From Deefgea rivuli DSM 18356 (GTDB lineage: Bacteria; Pseudomonadota; Gammaproteobacteria; Burkholderiales; Chitinibacteraceae): a stretch of 64,000 nucleotides of DNA. This document shows, one piece after another, positions 17,838 through 26,574 of the stretch (positions are counted from its first letter, which is position 1; each line of letters starts with the position of its first letter). The translations under genes were made by a program, and so were the position numbers. The stretch covers positions 40,422 to 104,421 of the forward strand of contig NZ_JHVM01000014.1 in NCBI RefSeq assembly GCF_000620145.1, in the 5' to 3' direction. Below the pieces are notes generated by a model. That model was not told the origin of the DNA and made no database searches. It saw only the letters and a program-made list of their open reading frames with translations.

Positions 17838-18806
17838 TTACTTCCCTTTCACCAACGCCATAATTTCACCCGCATTCAATGTACTAGCGCGCTTTTGGAT
17901 TTCTGGCAGATATTGCGTTTGCATATTCTTGGCCGAGCCCAAAGTCTCTTGGAAGGTCTGCTGCAACACCGCCGTACTCATCGTGCGACCGCCGGCGTAA
18001 TAGCGCTTGGCGACTTGACCCAAGGCATACGTACTGGCGAATGAAAACGCCATTCCGGTTGCCGCGCCGCCCAAGGTTTTCCCCCATTTTCCGCCGACTT
18101 TGCCAAACAATCCGCCCATCAGTTTGCGGCCAAATTGCTCTAAGTATTGCGAAGTCAGCCCCACGCCCACTGTCGAAATAAATTCCCGGATATGGCCCTG
18201 ATCCAAATCGTAGCCATAACGCTGGCCGATGTTATAAACCAGTTTGATTTGCAGAGGAATAATCGCCACCGAAGCCCAAGTTTGCGGCAGCAACTCTAGC
18301 GCGCCATTCAAAATCGACGATTTTAAAATACTGCTATCAATCGCGGCAGTGTCCACCGTGCTACTCTGAACGGCTTGTACCGAAGAGCTTGAACTCGGTA
18401 CTGGCGCGTACTGCGGCACGATGCTTTGACCCGCGTGCGCCAGCGTATCGGCTTCGCGCTGAAATAGCGAAGACGTCGGCGTATCTTGCCCAAGGCGCAT
18501 TTTCAAGTCGGCTAAAAAAGCGCGCTCTGCCGCGCTGGTACTGCCATCGGCGTCACAGACGCATACCGCCATTTCGTAGGCAAATTGACGTTCTGCCGAA
18601 TCGGTCAGTTGTGCGCAAACGCTGGCTAAATCGACGCGCTTGAATAAAACATCCTGATACAGTCGGCTTAAATCCAGTCCGCTTTCTTGGCCTAAAGATT
18701 GCGCCAAACCACGAATATGTTCGCGCTCACGTTCATCGTTATTGCCGTCGGCAAACGCAGCTAATAGCGCAATGCTTAAAATGGCTTGTTGTTGGCTTGC
18801 TTGCAT
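17838..18806 (-). CDS. TerB-like / DUF697 fusion protein
   Basis: A 322-residue protein. Residues 1-115 form a TerB-like all-helical domain (FADGNNDEREREHIRGLAQ and DADGSTSAAERAFLADLKMR, with the acidic DGxxxxxE repeats of the family). After a Ser-rich linker (120-160) the C-terminal half resembles DUF697, a Gly-rich, partly hydrophobic module that often accompanies GTPases (IGQRYGYDLD, GKVGGKWGKTLGGAATG). TerB domains are tied to tellurite and envelope stress. The function of the fusion is not known; membrane association is likely. Confidence 0.75.
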   Translation of the reverse strand: MQASQQQAILSIALLAAFADGNNDEREREHIRGLAQSLGQESGLDLSRLYQDVLFKRVDLASVCAQLTDSAERQFAYEMAVCVCDADGSTSAAERAFLADLKMRLGQDTPTSSLFQREADTLAHAGQSIVPQYAPVPSSSSSVQAVQSSTVDTAAIDSSILKSSILNGALELLPQTWASVAIIPLQIKLVYNIGQRYGYDLDQGHIREFISTVGVGLTSQYLEQFGRKLMGGLFGKVGGKWGKTLGGAATGMAFSFASTYALGQVAKRYYAGGRTMSTAVLQQTFQETLGSAKNMQTQYLPEIQKRASTLNAGEIMALVKGK

Positions 18807-18864
18807 AATGTGCTCTCAATAAGTGGATGTTAACTAGACCTTAGCGAGCGCACTTTTGTTCCCT

Positions 18865-19563
18865 TTAACTCACGCGCGCCGTACGCAAATATTGCAACAA
18901 ACGCCCGCGATAAGCGCTGCCATCATGCAAGGGCGTGACCAGCATGGTTTCAAGCATCGTAAAGCCACGCATCGCCATTTGTTTATGAAAAGCGCTGCGG
19001 TTGCTACGGTTTGGATCAACGATCAGCACTTCAACCACAGGTGCCGCGTGTTGATCGATAAACTCCGCCAACACTTCAGGGTGACCCCGCTCGTACAACA
19101 CGTCGCTGGCAATAATCAAATCAAACTCACCTAAATCCGCATTCAGCCGCCCCCAATTGCCAGTGCAATATTTCAGTGCGGGTAGCGTATTCAATAATAA
19201 GTTTTCATTTAGAAACGTTTCGGTCAGCGGATGGCAATCGCTCGCGGTGATATCACCCAAGCGGCGATGAATCACCATACTGGCCAGCGCCAGGCCGCAG
19301 CCGATTTCTAAAATCCGCCGCCCGCCCAGTTCATACACCTGCATTAAATCGGCTAGCTTTTGCGCGGAAGGCCAGATTTGACCAAAGAGTGACCAGCACG
19401 CTTCAGAAATTCCAGCCGCTTCGGCCTCGCCTAGGGGGTCAAAAAATTGCTGTTTATCGAGCAGAGAGCGAATTTCGAGCGCCAAACCATCGGCAACGGC
19501 GACGGACTGACATTTGACTTGATAGCCAAGCGGTGGAGCTAATGGCATAAGTGCCTTGAGCAT
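18865..19563 (-). CDS. Class I SAM-dependent methyltransferase (METTL21/protein-lysine type)
   Basis: A 232-residue cytoplasmic protein with a Rossmann-fold methyltransferase. Motif I is RILEIGCGLALASMV (about 97-111), the acidic end of strand 2 is ITASDCHPLTE, and motif IV is FDLIIASDVLYERGHPEVL. The combination of EIGCGLALAS and SDVLY resembles protein N-lysine methyltransferases of the METTL21 group found in proteobacteria. The substrate is unknown. It shares no operon with clear partners, although the TerB/DUF697 gene follows at about 58 bases on the same strand. Confidence 0.8.
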   Translation of the reverse strand: MLKALMPLAPPLGYQVKCQSVAVADGLALEIRSLLDKQQFFDPLGEAEAAGISEACWSLFGQIWPSAQKLADLMQVYELGGRRILEIGCGLALASMVIHRRLGDITASDCHPLTETFLNENLLLNTLPALKYCTGNWGRLNADLGEFDLIIASDVLYERGHPEVLAEFIDQHAAPVVEVLIVDPNRSNRSAFHKQMAMRGFTMLETMLVTPLHDGSAYRGRLLQYLRTARVS

Positions 19564-19749
19564 ATGCGGCGGAGAATGCTATTCGAACCGACATGGCGCA
19601 TGGGCGGCATTGCAAGGCGAGGAGTAGACGTCGGGGCAGGGGTGCGAGAGTTGAAAGATAGGCCATGCTAACACTCTGCACGGCAAGACCATTAAAAAAG
19701 CAGCTCAAGTCCCGTCATCCAGCGAGAGCAAATGCGGTGCTGTGATAAT

Positions 19750-20490
19750 TTAGGGTTTGAAATACGGGCGGCGTTGATCCAGCGGTAAATCGTATTTTTT
19801 AGCTAATTGCTCGTACAAACCTTGCTCACGCAACAATTGCAAAGCCTGATTAAAACGATCGCGTACCATTGGATCGATAAACTCTAAGCGATATAAAGTC
19901 GGCGCAAAGATCGAGTACGAACACAGCGGCTGATTCACTTGCGGATCGACTTGCTGCTGCACATGCTTAAAAATATTAATATCGCTAATCACAACATCAA
20001 TCCGCCGCGCTAGCAGCATTCGGTTCATCAATTGCTGAGGCGCTAATTCACGATAGCGCTGTTTATTCGCGGCAATTCGCGCAAAGTCAGCCCCCAAATA
20101 TTGACTCGCATTGTGAAAAGCGATGACTTGAAACGGCGCTAAACCATCCACACTAGCGATTGAAATCTGCTGTGAACACAGTGTAATCGCCATATTCTGA
20201 TAGGCAATATATGGCTCAGACAGATAGCGCCCCGCATTACTAATTGCGCCATCCAATCGGCCTTCATGCAACTCCAGTTGCGCCCGTTTATTGGGCAGAT
20301 AATCAAACTGCACCGTATACCCCGCACGCAGCAGCGCTTGGCTGACGATGTCATACTCAATACCGCTCTGGGTTTCAGCTGAAACATACGGCATTTTGGT
20401 TTCGCCCAGCGCAATCCGTAGCGCAGGCGCGGCCAATACCTTGCCGCTTAAACACAAGATGACGAAGGCAACACGCAATAATGACAACAT
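19750..20490 (-). CDS. Periplasmic amino-acid-type solute-binding protein (SBP_bac_3), orphan
   Basis: A 246-residue exported binding protein: signal peptide at 1-20, then the family-3 fold of ABC polar-amino-acid binders (RIALGETKMPYVS, SGIEYDIVSQALLRAGY, QLELHEGRLDGAIS). No permease or ATPase gene is near. Orphan members in motile Neisseriales and Vibrionales often act as ligand sensors rather than transporters; that is inference. A second, different member lies about 1.7 kb away at 22225. Confidence 0.85.
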   Translation of the reverse strand: MLSLLRVAFVILCLSGKVLAAPALRIALGETKMPYVSAETQSGIEYDIVSQALLRAGYTVQFDYLPNKRAQLELHEGRLDGAISNAGRYLSEPYIAYQNMAITLCSQQISIASVDGLAPFQVIAFHNASQYLGADFARIAANKQRYRELAPQQLMNRMLLARRIDVVISDINIFKHVQQQVDPQVNQPLCSYSIFAPTLYRLEFIDPMVRDRFNQALQLLREQGLYEQLAKKYDLPLDQRRPYFKP

Positions 20491-20583
20491 GGCAGCCTCC
20501 TTTTTCGCCCTAAATATTGAGTTTAGGTGATCAGGCCAGCGAATGTTGTTTTGATTTCAGATCATAAGAGGTTCAAAACACCC

Positions 20584-22062
20584 TTATGCCTGCACCCACA
20601 CCGAAACCGATCCGGCTGGGCACACAAAATCAGCCCAACCATCGTTATTGGTATAAATCGGCTCAGGGTAATGCTGTGTAATGTCATTAAAACGGCAACT
20701 TGCACGGCCTACAAACATCCGTTTATGCCCTGCTAAGCCATTACTCATTACCACCGCCATCGCTTTAGGATGCTGAACATCACCCAAGCGCGTCCAGCCG
20801 ATGCAATTGGGATAATTAAAATAATCGACCTGTTCACCGTAAGCAAACTGCTGGCGGGCGTGCAAAAAGCGATCAATTAAAAAACGATGACTCACCAAGT
20901 TCACTTCGTGGGTATGGCCGTCCGCGCCAATGTCTTCGTAGCGTGCGCCGTAATAGTCGGGATAAAAAATGCAGGGATAGCCTTGTTGGCGCAGCAAAAT
21001 AAATGCGTACGCCAGCGGTTTAAACCACGCTTCAACGGGCGACTCCAACGCTTGCAAAGGCTGAGAGTCGTGATTATCGACAAAGGTCACCACATGCTCG
21101 GGCCGCGCTTGATCGACCGTATTGCTACCAAGTTGGCATAAGTTGTAGGCCGCACCTTCGCGGCTGGCGGTGTGAAATTGATAATGCAGCGGCACATCAA
21201 ACGCGGCAATGCGCCCGCCAATTCGGTCAATATAATGGATCAACTCTTGCGAATCAGGCGTCCAATATTCACCCACAACGAATAAATCTTTGCCCGCGTG
21301 CTGCTCCATCGCATCAATCCACGTCGGAAAAAACCACGCGGCGATGTGCTTCACCGCATCTAAACGAAAGCCATCGACGCCTGTGGTATCTAGCGTCCAT
21401 TTGCCCCAGTTGATGACTTCGGCTTGCACTTCAGGATTTTGGAAATCCAAATCACAGCCCATTAAATACGCGTAATTACCGCGATCCAGCGCCACTTCAT
21501 CGTCAAATTTTTTGCCTCCCAGCAAGTAAATCGTATCGTGTTCCTGCGGATTGAGCGCATCGTAATCCACAGCATCAAAATGCGTGTGATTCCACTGAAA
21601 GCTCGAATATTGACCTTCCCGTGCAGGGAAATTGAATTGCGTATATGCGCTGATTTCGCGTGTGGCAGCAACAGGATTGAGGCGGTCATTTTGCGCATAG
21701 GGTGTGGCGCGGCAGATTTCAGCAACATCACCGCCCATCCGGTGATTGAGCACCGCATCGGCATAAATTTGTAGGCCAGCGGCTTGCGCGATTTGGATCG
21801 CGGCGAGATATTGCGCTTTCGTGCCGTATTTAGTGCGAGTGCTGCCTTGTTGTGCGAATTCGCCCAAGTCATACATATCGTAAACGGCGTAACCGACTTC
21901 GTTCGCGCCATTGATGCCTTTATAAGCGGGTGGCAGCCACAGCGCCGTGATGCCTGCTTGTGCCAGATCCGCCGCATTAGCGTGAACTTCATCCCACAGC
22001 GTGCCATCCGCCGCGTTATACCAATGGAAGTACTGCATCATTACGCCATTTGTTGCCGCCAT
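20584..22062 (-). CDS. amyA: Cytoplasmic alpha-amylase, GH13 (AmyA-like)
   Basis: Endo-acting hydrolysis of alpha-1,4-glucans inside the cell. 492 residues from the ATG at 22062, which follows GCGGAGTCAGAGAATC; a longer frame to 22149 adds a pseudo-signal with no family support. Catalytic residues are visible: nucleophile Asp235 in GFRLDAVKH, acid Glu265 in FVVGEYW, and Asp332 in FVDNHDSQP; the NH motif ADAVLNHR is near 101-108. Length matches E. coli AmyA (about 495), which is cytoplasmic and Ca-dependent. No maltodextrin operon is adjacent, so it probably turns over glycogen-derived dextrins. Confidence 0.93.
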   Translation of the reverse strand: MAATNGVMMQYFHWYNAADGTLWDEVHANAADLAQAGITALWLPPAYKGINGANEVGYAVYDMYDLGEFAQQGSTRTKYGTKAQYLAAIQIAQAAGLQIYADAVLNHRMGGDVAEICRATPYAQNDRLNPVAATREISAYTQFNFPAREGQYSSFQWNHTHFDAVDYDALNPQEHDTIYLLGGKKFDDEVALDRGNYAYLMGCDLDFQNPEVQAEVINWGKWTLDTTGVDGFRLDAVKHIAAWFFPTWIDAMEQHAGKDLFVVGEYWTPDSQELIHYIDRIGGRIAAFDVPLHYQFHTASREGAAYNLCQLGSNTVDQARPEHVVTFVDNHDSQPLQALESPVEAWFKPLAYAFILLRQQGYPCIFYPDYYGARYEDIGADGHTHEVNLVSHRFLIDRFLHARQQFAYGEQVDYFNYPNCIGWTRLGDVQHPKAMAVVMSNGLAGHKRMFVGRASCRFNDITQHYPEPIYTNNDGWADFVCPAGSVSVWVQA

Positions 22063-22162
22063 GATTCTCTGACTCCGCAAAATCGGACTGAAAACCCATA
22101 TCTTACTGAGAAAACGCGCCACAAGGATGACAACAAGATGACGAATCAAATATTAGCTAATT

Positions 22163-22210
22163 GGGTATTGCTGGCTGAGCATCGACAGATATTGGCTAGA
22201 GGGCGATACC
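22163..22210. repeat. Degenerate dispersed palindrome (possible copy)
   Basis: GGGTATTGCTGGCTGAG opposite GCTAGAGGGCGATACC; only partly complementary and without the TTAAT centre. Lies 15 bases after the stop codon of the solute-binding protein gene on the minus strand. Weak member of the family. Confidence 0.35.
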
Positions 22211-22224
22211 TATTAGGAATAATT

Positions 22225-22974
22225 TTAACGTTGCAATGCGACTTTCAGAATCTCGGCCAGCTCGCCGCTGCCATGCATTTTAGTCAGCCCGCGATTAAAG
22301 CGCTGCATCAATGCTTCGGCGCCCGGTGTTTTTCGGCTAATTAATAAATACAGCGGTTCTTCGTGGACCGTTTTTGGGCTGATATTGATTTTTTGCAGCG
22401 CCGCTGGGCCCAGCTGATGGCGAAGTAAATCGATGCCAACGACCTCTTCGCAGGGAAATCCGTCGATCCGCTTGGCGAGTAATTTGGCGAAATTTTGCGT
22501 GTCAGTATTCGCTTGATCACCAATCAGTACGCGGCTATTGAGCAGCGCTTCCCAAATTTTCCCATAGCTATAGCCATTGGTAATGCCAAAACGGCCGCCC
22601 TTTAAATCTTCTGGGTATTGCCACAGCAAAGGCCGATCACGATGAAAAAAAAGCACCGTGCGGCTGCTGTATACCGGCTGGCTAATCAGAAAATCTTTTT
22701 GCCGATCCGCATTGCTCGTCCAAAGCAAAGTGCCCGCCACTTTGCCCGCGCGCGCCTCTTCCAAGGACCGCTTCCATGGATAAAACTTATAGTTCACTTT
22801 GATTTTTTCCAGTGCAAACGCACGCCGTACAATCTGACTGGCATAACCATTATTCGGTAAATTCTCTCCAAGCAGCGGCGACCACTCGCCATTGGCCAGC
22901 TCGATTTGCTGCGGCGCAGCCCAGCAGGAATGAGTCAGTAAAATTAGACAAAGAAAACAAATTAAATTAAGCAT
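22225..22974 (-). CDS. Periplasmic solute-binding protein (SBP_bac_3), orphan
   Basis: A 249-residue exported protein: signal peptide 1-19 ending SCWA, then LANGEWSPLLGENLPNNGY and the typical second-lobe features (GRFGITNGYSYGK, KRIDGFPCEEVV). Family of ABC amino-acid binders, again without transporter genes. It differs clearly from the 19750 protein, so it is not a recent duplicate. Probable role is sensing or scavenging an unknown small molecule. Confidence 0.83.
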   Translation of the reverse strand: MLNLICFLCLILLTHSCWAAPQQIELANGEWSPLLGENLPNNGYASQIVRRAFALEKIKVNYKFYPWKRSLEEARAGKVAGTLLWTSNADRQKDFLISQPVYSSRTVLFFHRDRPLLWQYPEDLKGGRFGITNGYSYGKIWEALLNSRVLIGDQANTDTQNFAKLLAKRIDGFPCEEVVGIDLLRHQLGPAALQKINISPKTVHEEPLYLLISRKTPGAEALMQRFNRGLTKMHGSGELAEILKVALQR

Positions 22975-23257
22975 GCGGCAATGATGGGCTTTTCAGAAAT
23001 AGCGATTCAACGAGTAAAAAATGCCGTACTGTGGATTGTTTGTAAGTAAGTAATCAGCAAGACTAAAGCTATTATATGACAATGATGTTACCAAACATAA
23101 GCATTTGCTAATTTACAGAGAAACCCAGCCAAAATTGCTGAGAAAAAGCAAAAGCCTTGTGCCAGATTGACAATGTATTCTGCGGCTTATTTACTGTTTT
23201 TCTGATCATAAAATCGGTATTCTTTTGGCATACCATTTCATTTTTTCAGAGGTTGAT

Positions 23258-23881
23258 ATGCGTCATATTTTAATTATTAATGCTGGCAAAGCATTCGGTC
23301 ATTCCAATGGCCAGCTCAACCAAACGCTGAGTGAAATCGCACAAAAGACCTTGCTAGAAAGTGGCCACAAAGTACAAATCAGCCATCTTGAGCAGGGGCA
23401 TAACGTTGAAGCCGAAGTGGCTAAATATTTATGGGCCGATACCATCATTTATCAAATGCCAGCTTGGTGGATGGGCGCGCCGTGGACTTTGAAAAAATAC
23501 ATCGATGAAGTCTTTACCGCAGGGCACGGCCGCCTGTACGGCAGCGATGGTCGCAGCCGCAATGATCCAGCCAAAAAATACGGCTCGGGCGGGCTGATTC
23601 AGGGTAAAACGTATATGTTGTCGGTGACGTGGAATGCGCCAGTCAGCGCTTTTGACGATCCAACAGACTTCTTCGCGGGGATTGGCGTGGATGGCGTGTA
23701 TTTACCATTTCACAAAGCCAACGAATTCCTCGGCATGCGCGCACTGCCGACGTTTATGTGCAACGACGTGATCAAACAACCGGATATTGAAGGTGACATC
23801 GCCCGCTATCGCGAGCATTTGGCCAAGCATATTCCAGCTGCGGTAGCGAAAGTCGAGCAAGAAGCGGCGTGCGTGAATTAA
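23258..23881 (+). CDS. mdaB: NADPH-quinone reductase of the MdaB family
   Basis: A 207-residue cytoplasmic flavoprotein (flavodoxin fold, FAD) that reduces quinones by two electrons. Family features: ILIINAGKAFGHSNGQLNQT at the N-terminus, WADTIIYQMPAWWMGAPWTL and KYIDEVFTAGHGRLYGSDGR in the middle, and LPTFMCNDVIKQPD near the end. The ATG at 23258 follows AGAGGTTGAT; an upstream TTG frame was rejected. Protects against oxidative and electrophile stress. Length is slightly above that of E. coli MdaB (193). Confidence 0.92.
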   Translation: MRHILIINAGKAFGHSNGQLNQTLSEIAQKTLLESGHKVQISHLEQGHNVEAEVAKYLWADTIIYQMPAWWMGAPWTLKKYIDEVFTAGHGRLYGSDGRSRNDPAKKYGSGGLIQGKTYMLSVTWNAPVSAFDDPTDFFAGIGVDGVYLPFHKANEFLGMRALPTFMCNDVIKQPDIEGDIARYREHLAKHIPAAVAKVEQEAACVN

Positions 23882-23889
23882 ATAATGGC

Positions 23890-23910
23890 GATGTTCAGAT
23901 TGGGTGTTGA
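23890..23910 (+). repeat. Solo terminal repeat of the 32830-type element
   Basis: GATGTTCAGATTGGGTGTTGA matches the left end of the element at 32830 with one or two differences. Found 8 bases after the mdaB stop codon, without a matching right end nearby. Confidence 0.6.
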
Positions 23911-24087
23911 TGCTGTGCCATGATGATTGAGCTGCGCGAAATCCCTTGTATCGCGCCGAGCGAGGAACAAGCGGCAAGGAGCCTTCGGCGGGTTCTGTTT
24001 TGTTAAAACCAGCCGCCTTGCCGATTGTCCGCAGCGAGGGTATCCGGCGTAGCCGGACGCAGATACTAGGGCGGCCTTCTTTTGCTT

Positions 24088-24112
24088 ACTTTTCTTGGCC
24101 GTTCAAGAAAAG
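24088..24112. repeat. Intergenic hairpin in a REP-like GC-rich block
   Basis: TTTTCTTG and CAAGAAAA arms around GCCGTT, preceded by GGGCGGCCTTCTTTTGCTTA. Blocks of this kind recur between genes of many beta- and gammaproteobacteria and are often mis-called as short ORFs. Confidence 0.5.
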
Positions 24113-24224
24113 TCAGTGCCGCGCGGCATTAGCACGACCATGGTGAGCAGAAAATTGACGCATTCAATTTAAAGAGACAATTTTTTAATCAACACCAAAT
24201 CAGAATATTGCCTCAATAATCTAC

Positions 24225-24269
24225 GTATCTGCTTCTAGCCTAATTATTTAAATGGCTAGAAGCAGATAC
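24225..24269. repeat. Dispersed palindrome, copy 5 (perfect 16-bp arms)
   Basis: GTATCTGCTTCTAGCC and GGCTAGAAGCAGATAC are perfectly complementary around TAATTATTTAAAT. It ends 14 bases behind the stop codon of the SbtB-like gene. Confidence 0.88.
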
Positions 24270-24282
24270 ATGTACAACTCAA

Positions 24283-24585
24283 TCAAAATTTCTCACCGCG
24301 CAGTACGCGCACTTCGCTCAGCCATTGCACCAAGGCGTAATTTGCACCAAATTGCTGCTGAATTGCCGCCGCAAGATTTTCAGCGCTGGCTGTATCGGTA
24401 ATTAGCTCAATTTGAATATTCTCGTTCGCATCAAAATTACCGTGCTTCTCGCCATGCGCACCATTGCCGCGCGCCGCAACAATCGTCCAGCCGCGTATCG
24501 ATTTGGCCGTAAACAATTCGATCAAGTCATTCTCTAACACCGCTTCGGTGACAATCGTCAGCAGCGTTTTAGTTGGGAAATTCAT
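24283..24585 (-). CDS. PII-like signalling protein (SbtB-like) paired with SbtA
   Basis: A 100-residue protein with the ferredoxin-like PII fold: TLLTIVTEAVLENDLIELF, then the T-loop region GWTIVAARGNGAHGEKHG and FDANENIQIELITD. This matches the PII-like partners of SbtA bicarbonate carriers, which bind adenyl nucleotides and gate the carrier. The Cys-rich R-loop seen at the C-terminus of cyanobacterial SbtB is absent. The ATG at 24585 follows AAGGAATTGTG; the adjacent GTG is less well spaced. It lies 71 bases downstream of the permease gene on the same strand, so an operon is likely. Confidence 0.8.
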   Translation of the reverse strand: MNFPTKTLLTIVTEAVLENDLIELFTAKSIRGWTIVAARGNGAHGEKHGNFDANENIQIELITDTASAENLAAAIQQQFGANYALVQWLSEVRVLRGEKF

Positions 24586-24656
24586 CACAATTCCTTCAGA
24601 ATTTTAGTACACACGGTGTATGCCAAGACGAAATAACGATGCAAAGCAGCGCCGAC

Positions 24657-25598
24657 TTAAGCACTGACATAATGCGCAAATTGATGATACAGCGGGATAC
24701 CAAATAAGATATTGAATGGGAAAGTTACGCCCAGCGCCGCGCCGAGTGACAGCGCCGGATTCGCCTCAGGCAGCGCCATCCGCATCGCTGCGGGTGCGGC
24801 AATATAAGACGCCGAAGCCGCCAAAATCGCCATCAATGTGAGGCCGCCCAAAGACAAGCCCATCAACAAGCCAAACGCAATGCCGACCCAGCTCAGCGCC
24901 AGCGGCAAACCGATGCCGATGGCCAGCACCAGCAGGCCGTGTTTACGCAAAATGCCGAGTTTGCCCGCGACGACCAAACCCATTTCCAGCAAAAACAGCG
25001 TCAGCACAGGTTTGAATAGATCGATATACAGTTTATCTAGCGGTTTGATTCCTTCTGGCCCAGCCAAAGCGCCAATCAGCAAGCCCCCCATCAGCAGCAC
25101 CATGCTTTTGCCGAGGAACACTTCGTGCAGCAATTTGCCCCAACCATGGCCCGATTTCGCCGCGCTCGGCCCTAACCGCGCCAATACGACGCCGACCATC
25201 AGCGCGGGCATTTCCAGCAGCACCAAAAACAGCGTTGTTTGCGATTCATAACTGATGTTTTGCCGTGCCAAAAAAGCCACGCCCACCGCATAAGTGACTA
25301 CCGAAACCGAGCCGTAATGTGCCGCCATACTGGCCGAATCGACCTGGCTCAGCTTGAGCCGTAATAGTGGATAAATCAGCAAGGGAATCAACGCGCCCAT
25401 CAGCAGCACCAATAACGCTTGCGGCAAGATGGTCAGCAGCGGCTGTTTCGCTAAAATCAGCCCACCTTTAATCCCAATCGCCAACAATAAAAAGACCGAC
25501 AAGGTTTCATACAGCGCACTCGGCAGTTTAAGGTCGGATTTGGCCCAGCCAGCAGCCAAACCTAGCAAGAAAAACAGCACCACTGGATCGATTTGCAT
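24657..25598 (-). CDS. Sodium-dependent bicarbonate transporter family protein (SbtA-like)
   Basis: A 313-residue inner-membrane permease with about ten helices. It opens with QIDPVVLFFLLGLAAGWAKS and has KLPSALYETLSVFLLLAIGI, the SbtA (former DUF897) signature; duplicated halves are suggested by KLPSALYE and the later LLEMGLVVAGKLG region. Cyanobacterial SbtA takes up bicarbonate with sodium; heterotroph homologues probably supply bicarbonate for carboxylases or respond to low CO2. Together with the SbtB-like gene it forms a regulated pair. No carbonic anhydrase is close. Confidence 0.87.
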   Translation of the reverse strand: MQIDPVVLFFLLGLAAGWAKSDLKLPSALYETLSVFLLLAIGIKGGLILAKQPLLTILPQALLVLLMGALIPLLIYPLLRLKLSQVDSASMAAHYGSVSVVTYAVGVAFLARQNISYESQTTLFLVLLEMPALMVGVVLARLGPSAAKSGHGWGKLLHEVFLGKSMVLLMGGLLIGALAGPEGIKPLDKLYIDLFKPVLTLFLLEMGLVVAGKLGILRKHGLLVLAIGIGLPLALSWVGIAFGLLMGLSLGGLTLMAILAASASYIAAPAAMRMALPEANPALSLGAALGVTFPFNILFGIPLYHQFAHYVSA

Positions 25599-25833
25599 GT
25601 AGGAATATTTCGTGTTTATTGCGGATAAAATCGAATTTACTACAAAATATATAAGATAAAAACCTAATAATGATAGGGTTACCTATTTAGTTCTGTAGTC
25701 AAATTACGTAGCTAATTGATAGAAACCACCGTAAATACGCCAAAGGTAAGCGCCGACTGCGATAAAGAAGAGCCGTTCATTCAAACGTAAAACAGGCGCA
25801 GATTAAGCATAAACCGATACAGATTTAATAATA

Positions 25834-25880
25834 GGTATATCTATATAGCCATTATTTTATAGTGCAGATAGAGACATACC
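25834..25880. repeat. Dispersed palindrome, copy 6
   Basis: GGTATATCTATATAGCC and GTGCAGATAGAGACATACC arms, imperfect, around ATTATTTTATA. Confidence 0.6.
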
Positions 25881-25958
25881 CACCATAACAGCGATACAAA
25901 CAACTTGACTCCACAGCGTTAAACTCAACAAATCTACAAATACAAATAGAGCGCCCAT

Positions 25959-25992
25959 AAAAAATCCGGCTACATTTTTAGGCCGGATTTTT
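25959..25992 (-). terminator. Terminator of the YgiW-like gene
   Basis: AAAATCCGGC and GCCGGATTTT stem around TACATTTTTAG, 40 bases after the stop codon, with a T-run on the minus strand. Confidence 0.85.
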
Positions 25993-26032
25993 ACATGAAA
26001 TACAGGCTAGAACGCCGACGTAAAATTCAGAA

Positions 26033-26377
26033 TTAAGGCAGAATTTCGACCGATTTCACATCGATATTGCGGCTCAATAATGAGGCATCAACTTCACCGC
26101 GCAAGCGCACTTTGTTCGTGTGATCAAATTGTTGCGCGGGTAGGTATTTTTGATCAATTTCAACTTCGATACTGCCGGTTGCGTCTTTGAATTCGTAATG
26201 TTCATTTTTAATTTTGCGAACAATATGCCCTTCTAGCAGCACCGGAGTGTCATCTGCAGCGCTTTGCGCTGCAACAACGGTATTCACTGTGTTGGCGACA
26301 TTACTACCTGGCCCCGTAAATTGGGCTTGTGCAAAGAGCGGGAGTAGCGCCAAAGTCAATATTGCGCGTCGTAGCAT
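26033..26377 (-). CDS. YgiW/YdeI-family periplasmic OB-fold protein
   Basis: A 114-residue exported protein with a signal peptide ending in FAQAQ. The mature part matches the bacterial OB-fold (BOF) family: PVLLEGHIVRKIKNEHYEFK, ATGSIEVEIDQKY, KVRLRGEVD and the C-terminal IDVKSVEI. Homologues take part in stress tolerance (hydrogen peroxide, cadmium, acid) and are often controlled by QseBC or PmrAB-type systems. The ATG at 26377 follows AAGGAATCCAGC; the longer frame to 26431 has no signal peptide at its start. Confidence 0.85.
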   Translation of the reverse strand: MLRRAILTLALLPLFAQAQFTGPGSNVANTVNTVVAAQSAADDTPVLLEGHIVRKIKNEHYEFKDATGSIEVEIDQKYLPAQQFDHTNKVRLRGEVDASLLSRNIDVKSVEILP

Positions 26378-26574
26378 GCTGGATTCCTTATCAAAATTGA
26401 AAGATTGATCAAATAGCGTACGGCAAGTCATCGCAGAGTGGCAGAGAAAAAGAGTACTTCGTCACTATTCACGCCTTGCTTAGATACAGTAAAACCGAAA
26501 AAATGCAGAGGGATAAAGACGTTTAAGCCACTCTTTAGGCTAGTGCATACGGCTGGCGAAGCAAAGCCCGCATT

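Larger units (their letters stand above)
23882..24282. other. Repeat-rich intergenic region
   Basis: No gene. It holds a solo copy of the inverted-repeat end of the 32830 element (23890-23910), a GC-rich inverted repeat (GCGGCAAGG near 23970 opposite CCTTGCCG near 24012), the TTTTCTTG-gccgtt-CAAGAAAA hairpin at about 24089-24110, and a perfect dispersed palindrome at the end. Confidence 0.6.
25599..26032. other. Gene-free gap upstream of sbtA
   Basis: AT-rich, with one dispersed palindrome (25834-25880) and the terminator of the downstream gene (25959-25992). No ORF with coding character was found. Confidence 0.6.

Noticed and set aside
23946..24146. 66-codon frame in the GC-rich block behind mdaB
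   Set aside because: Runs through inverted repeats; typical spurious ORF of this repeat class.
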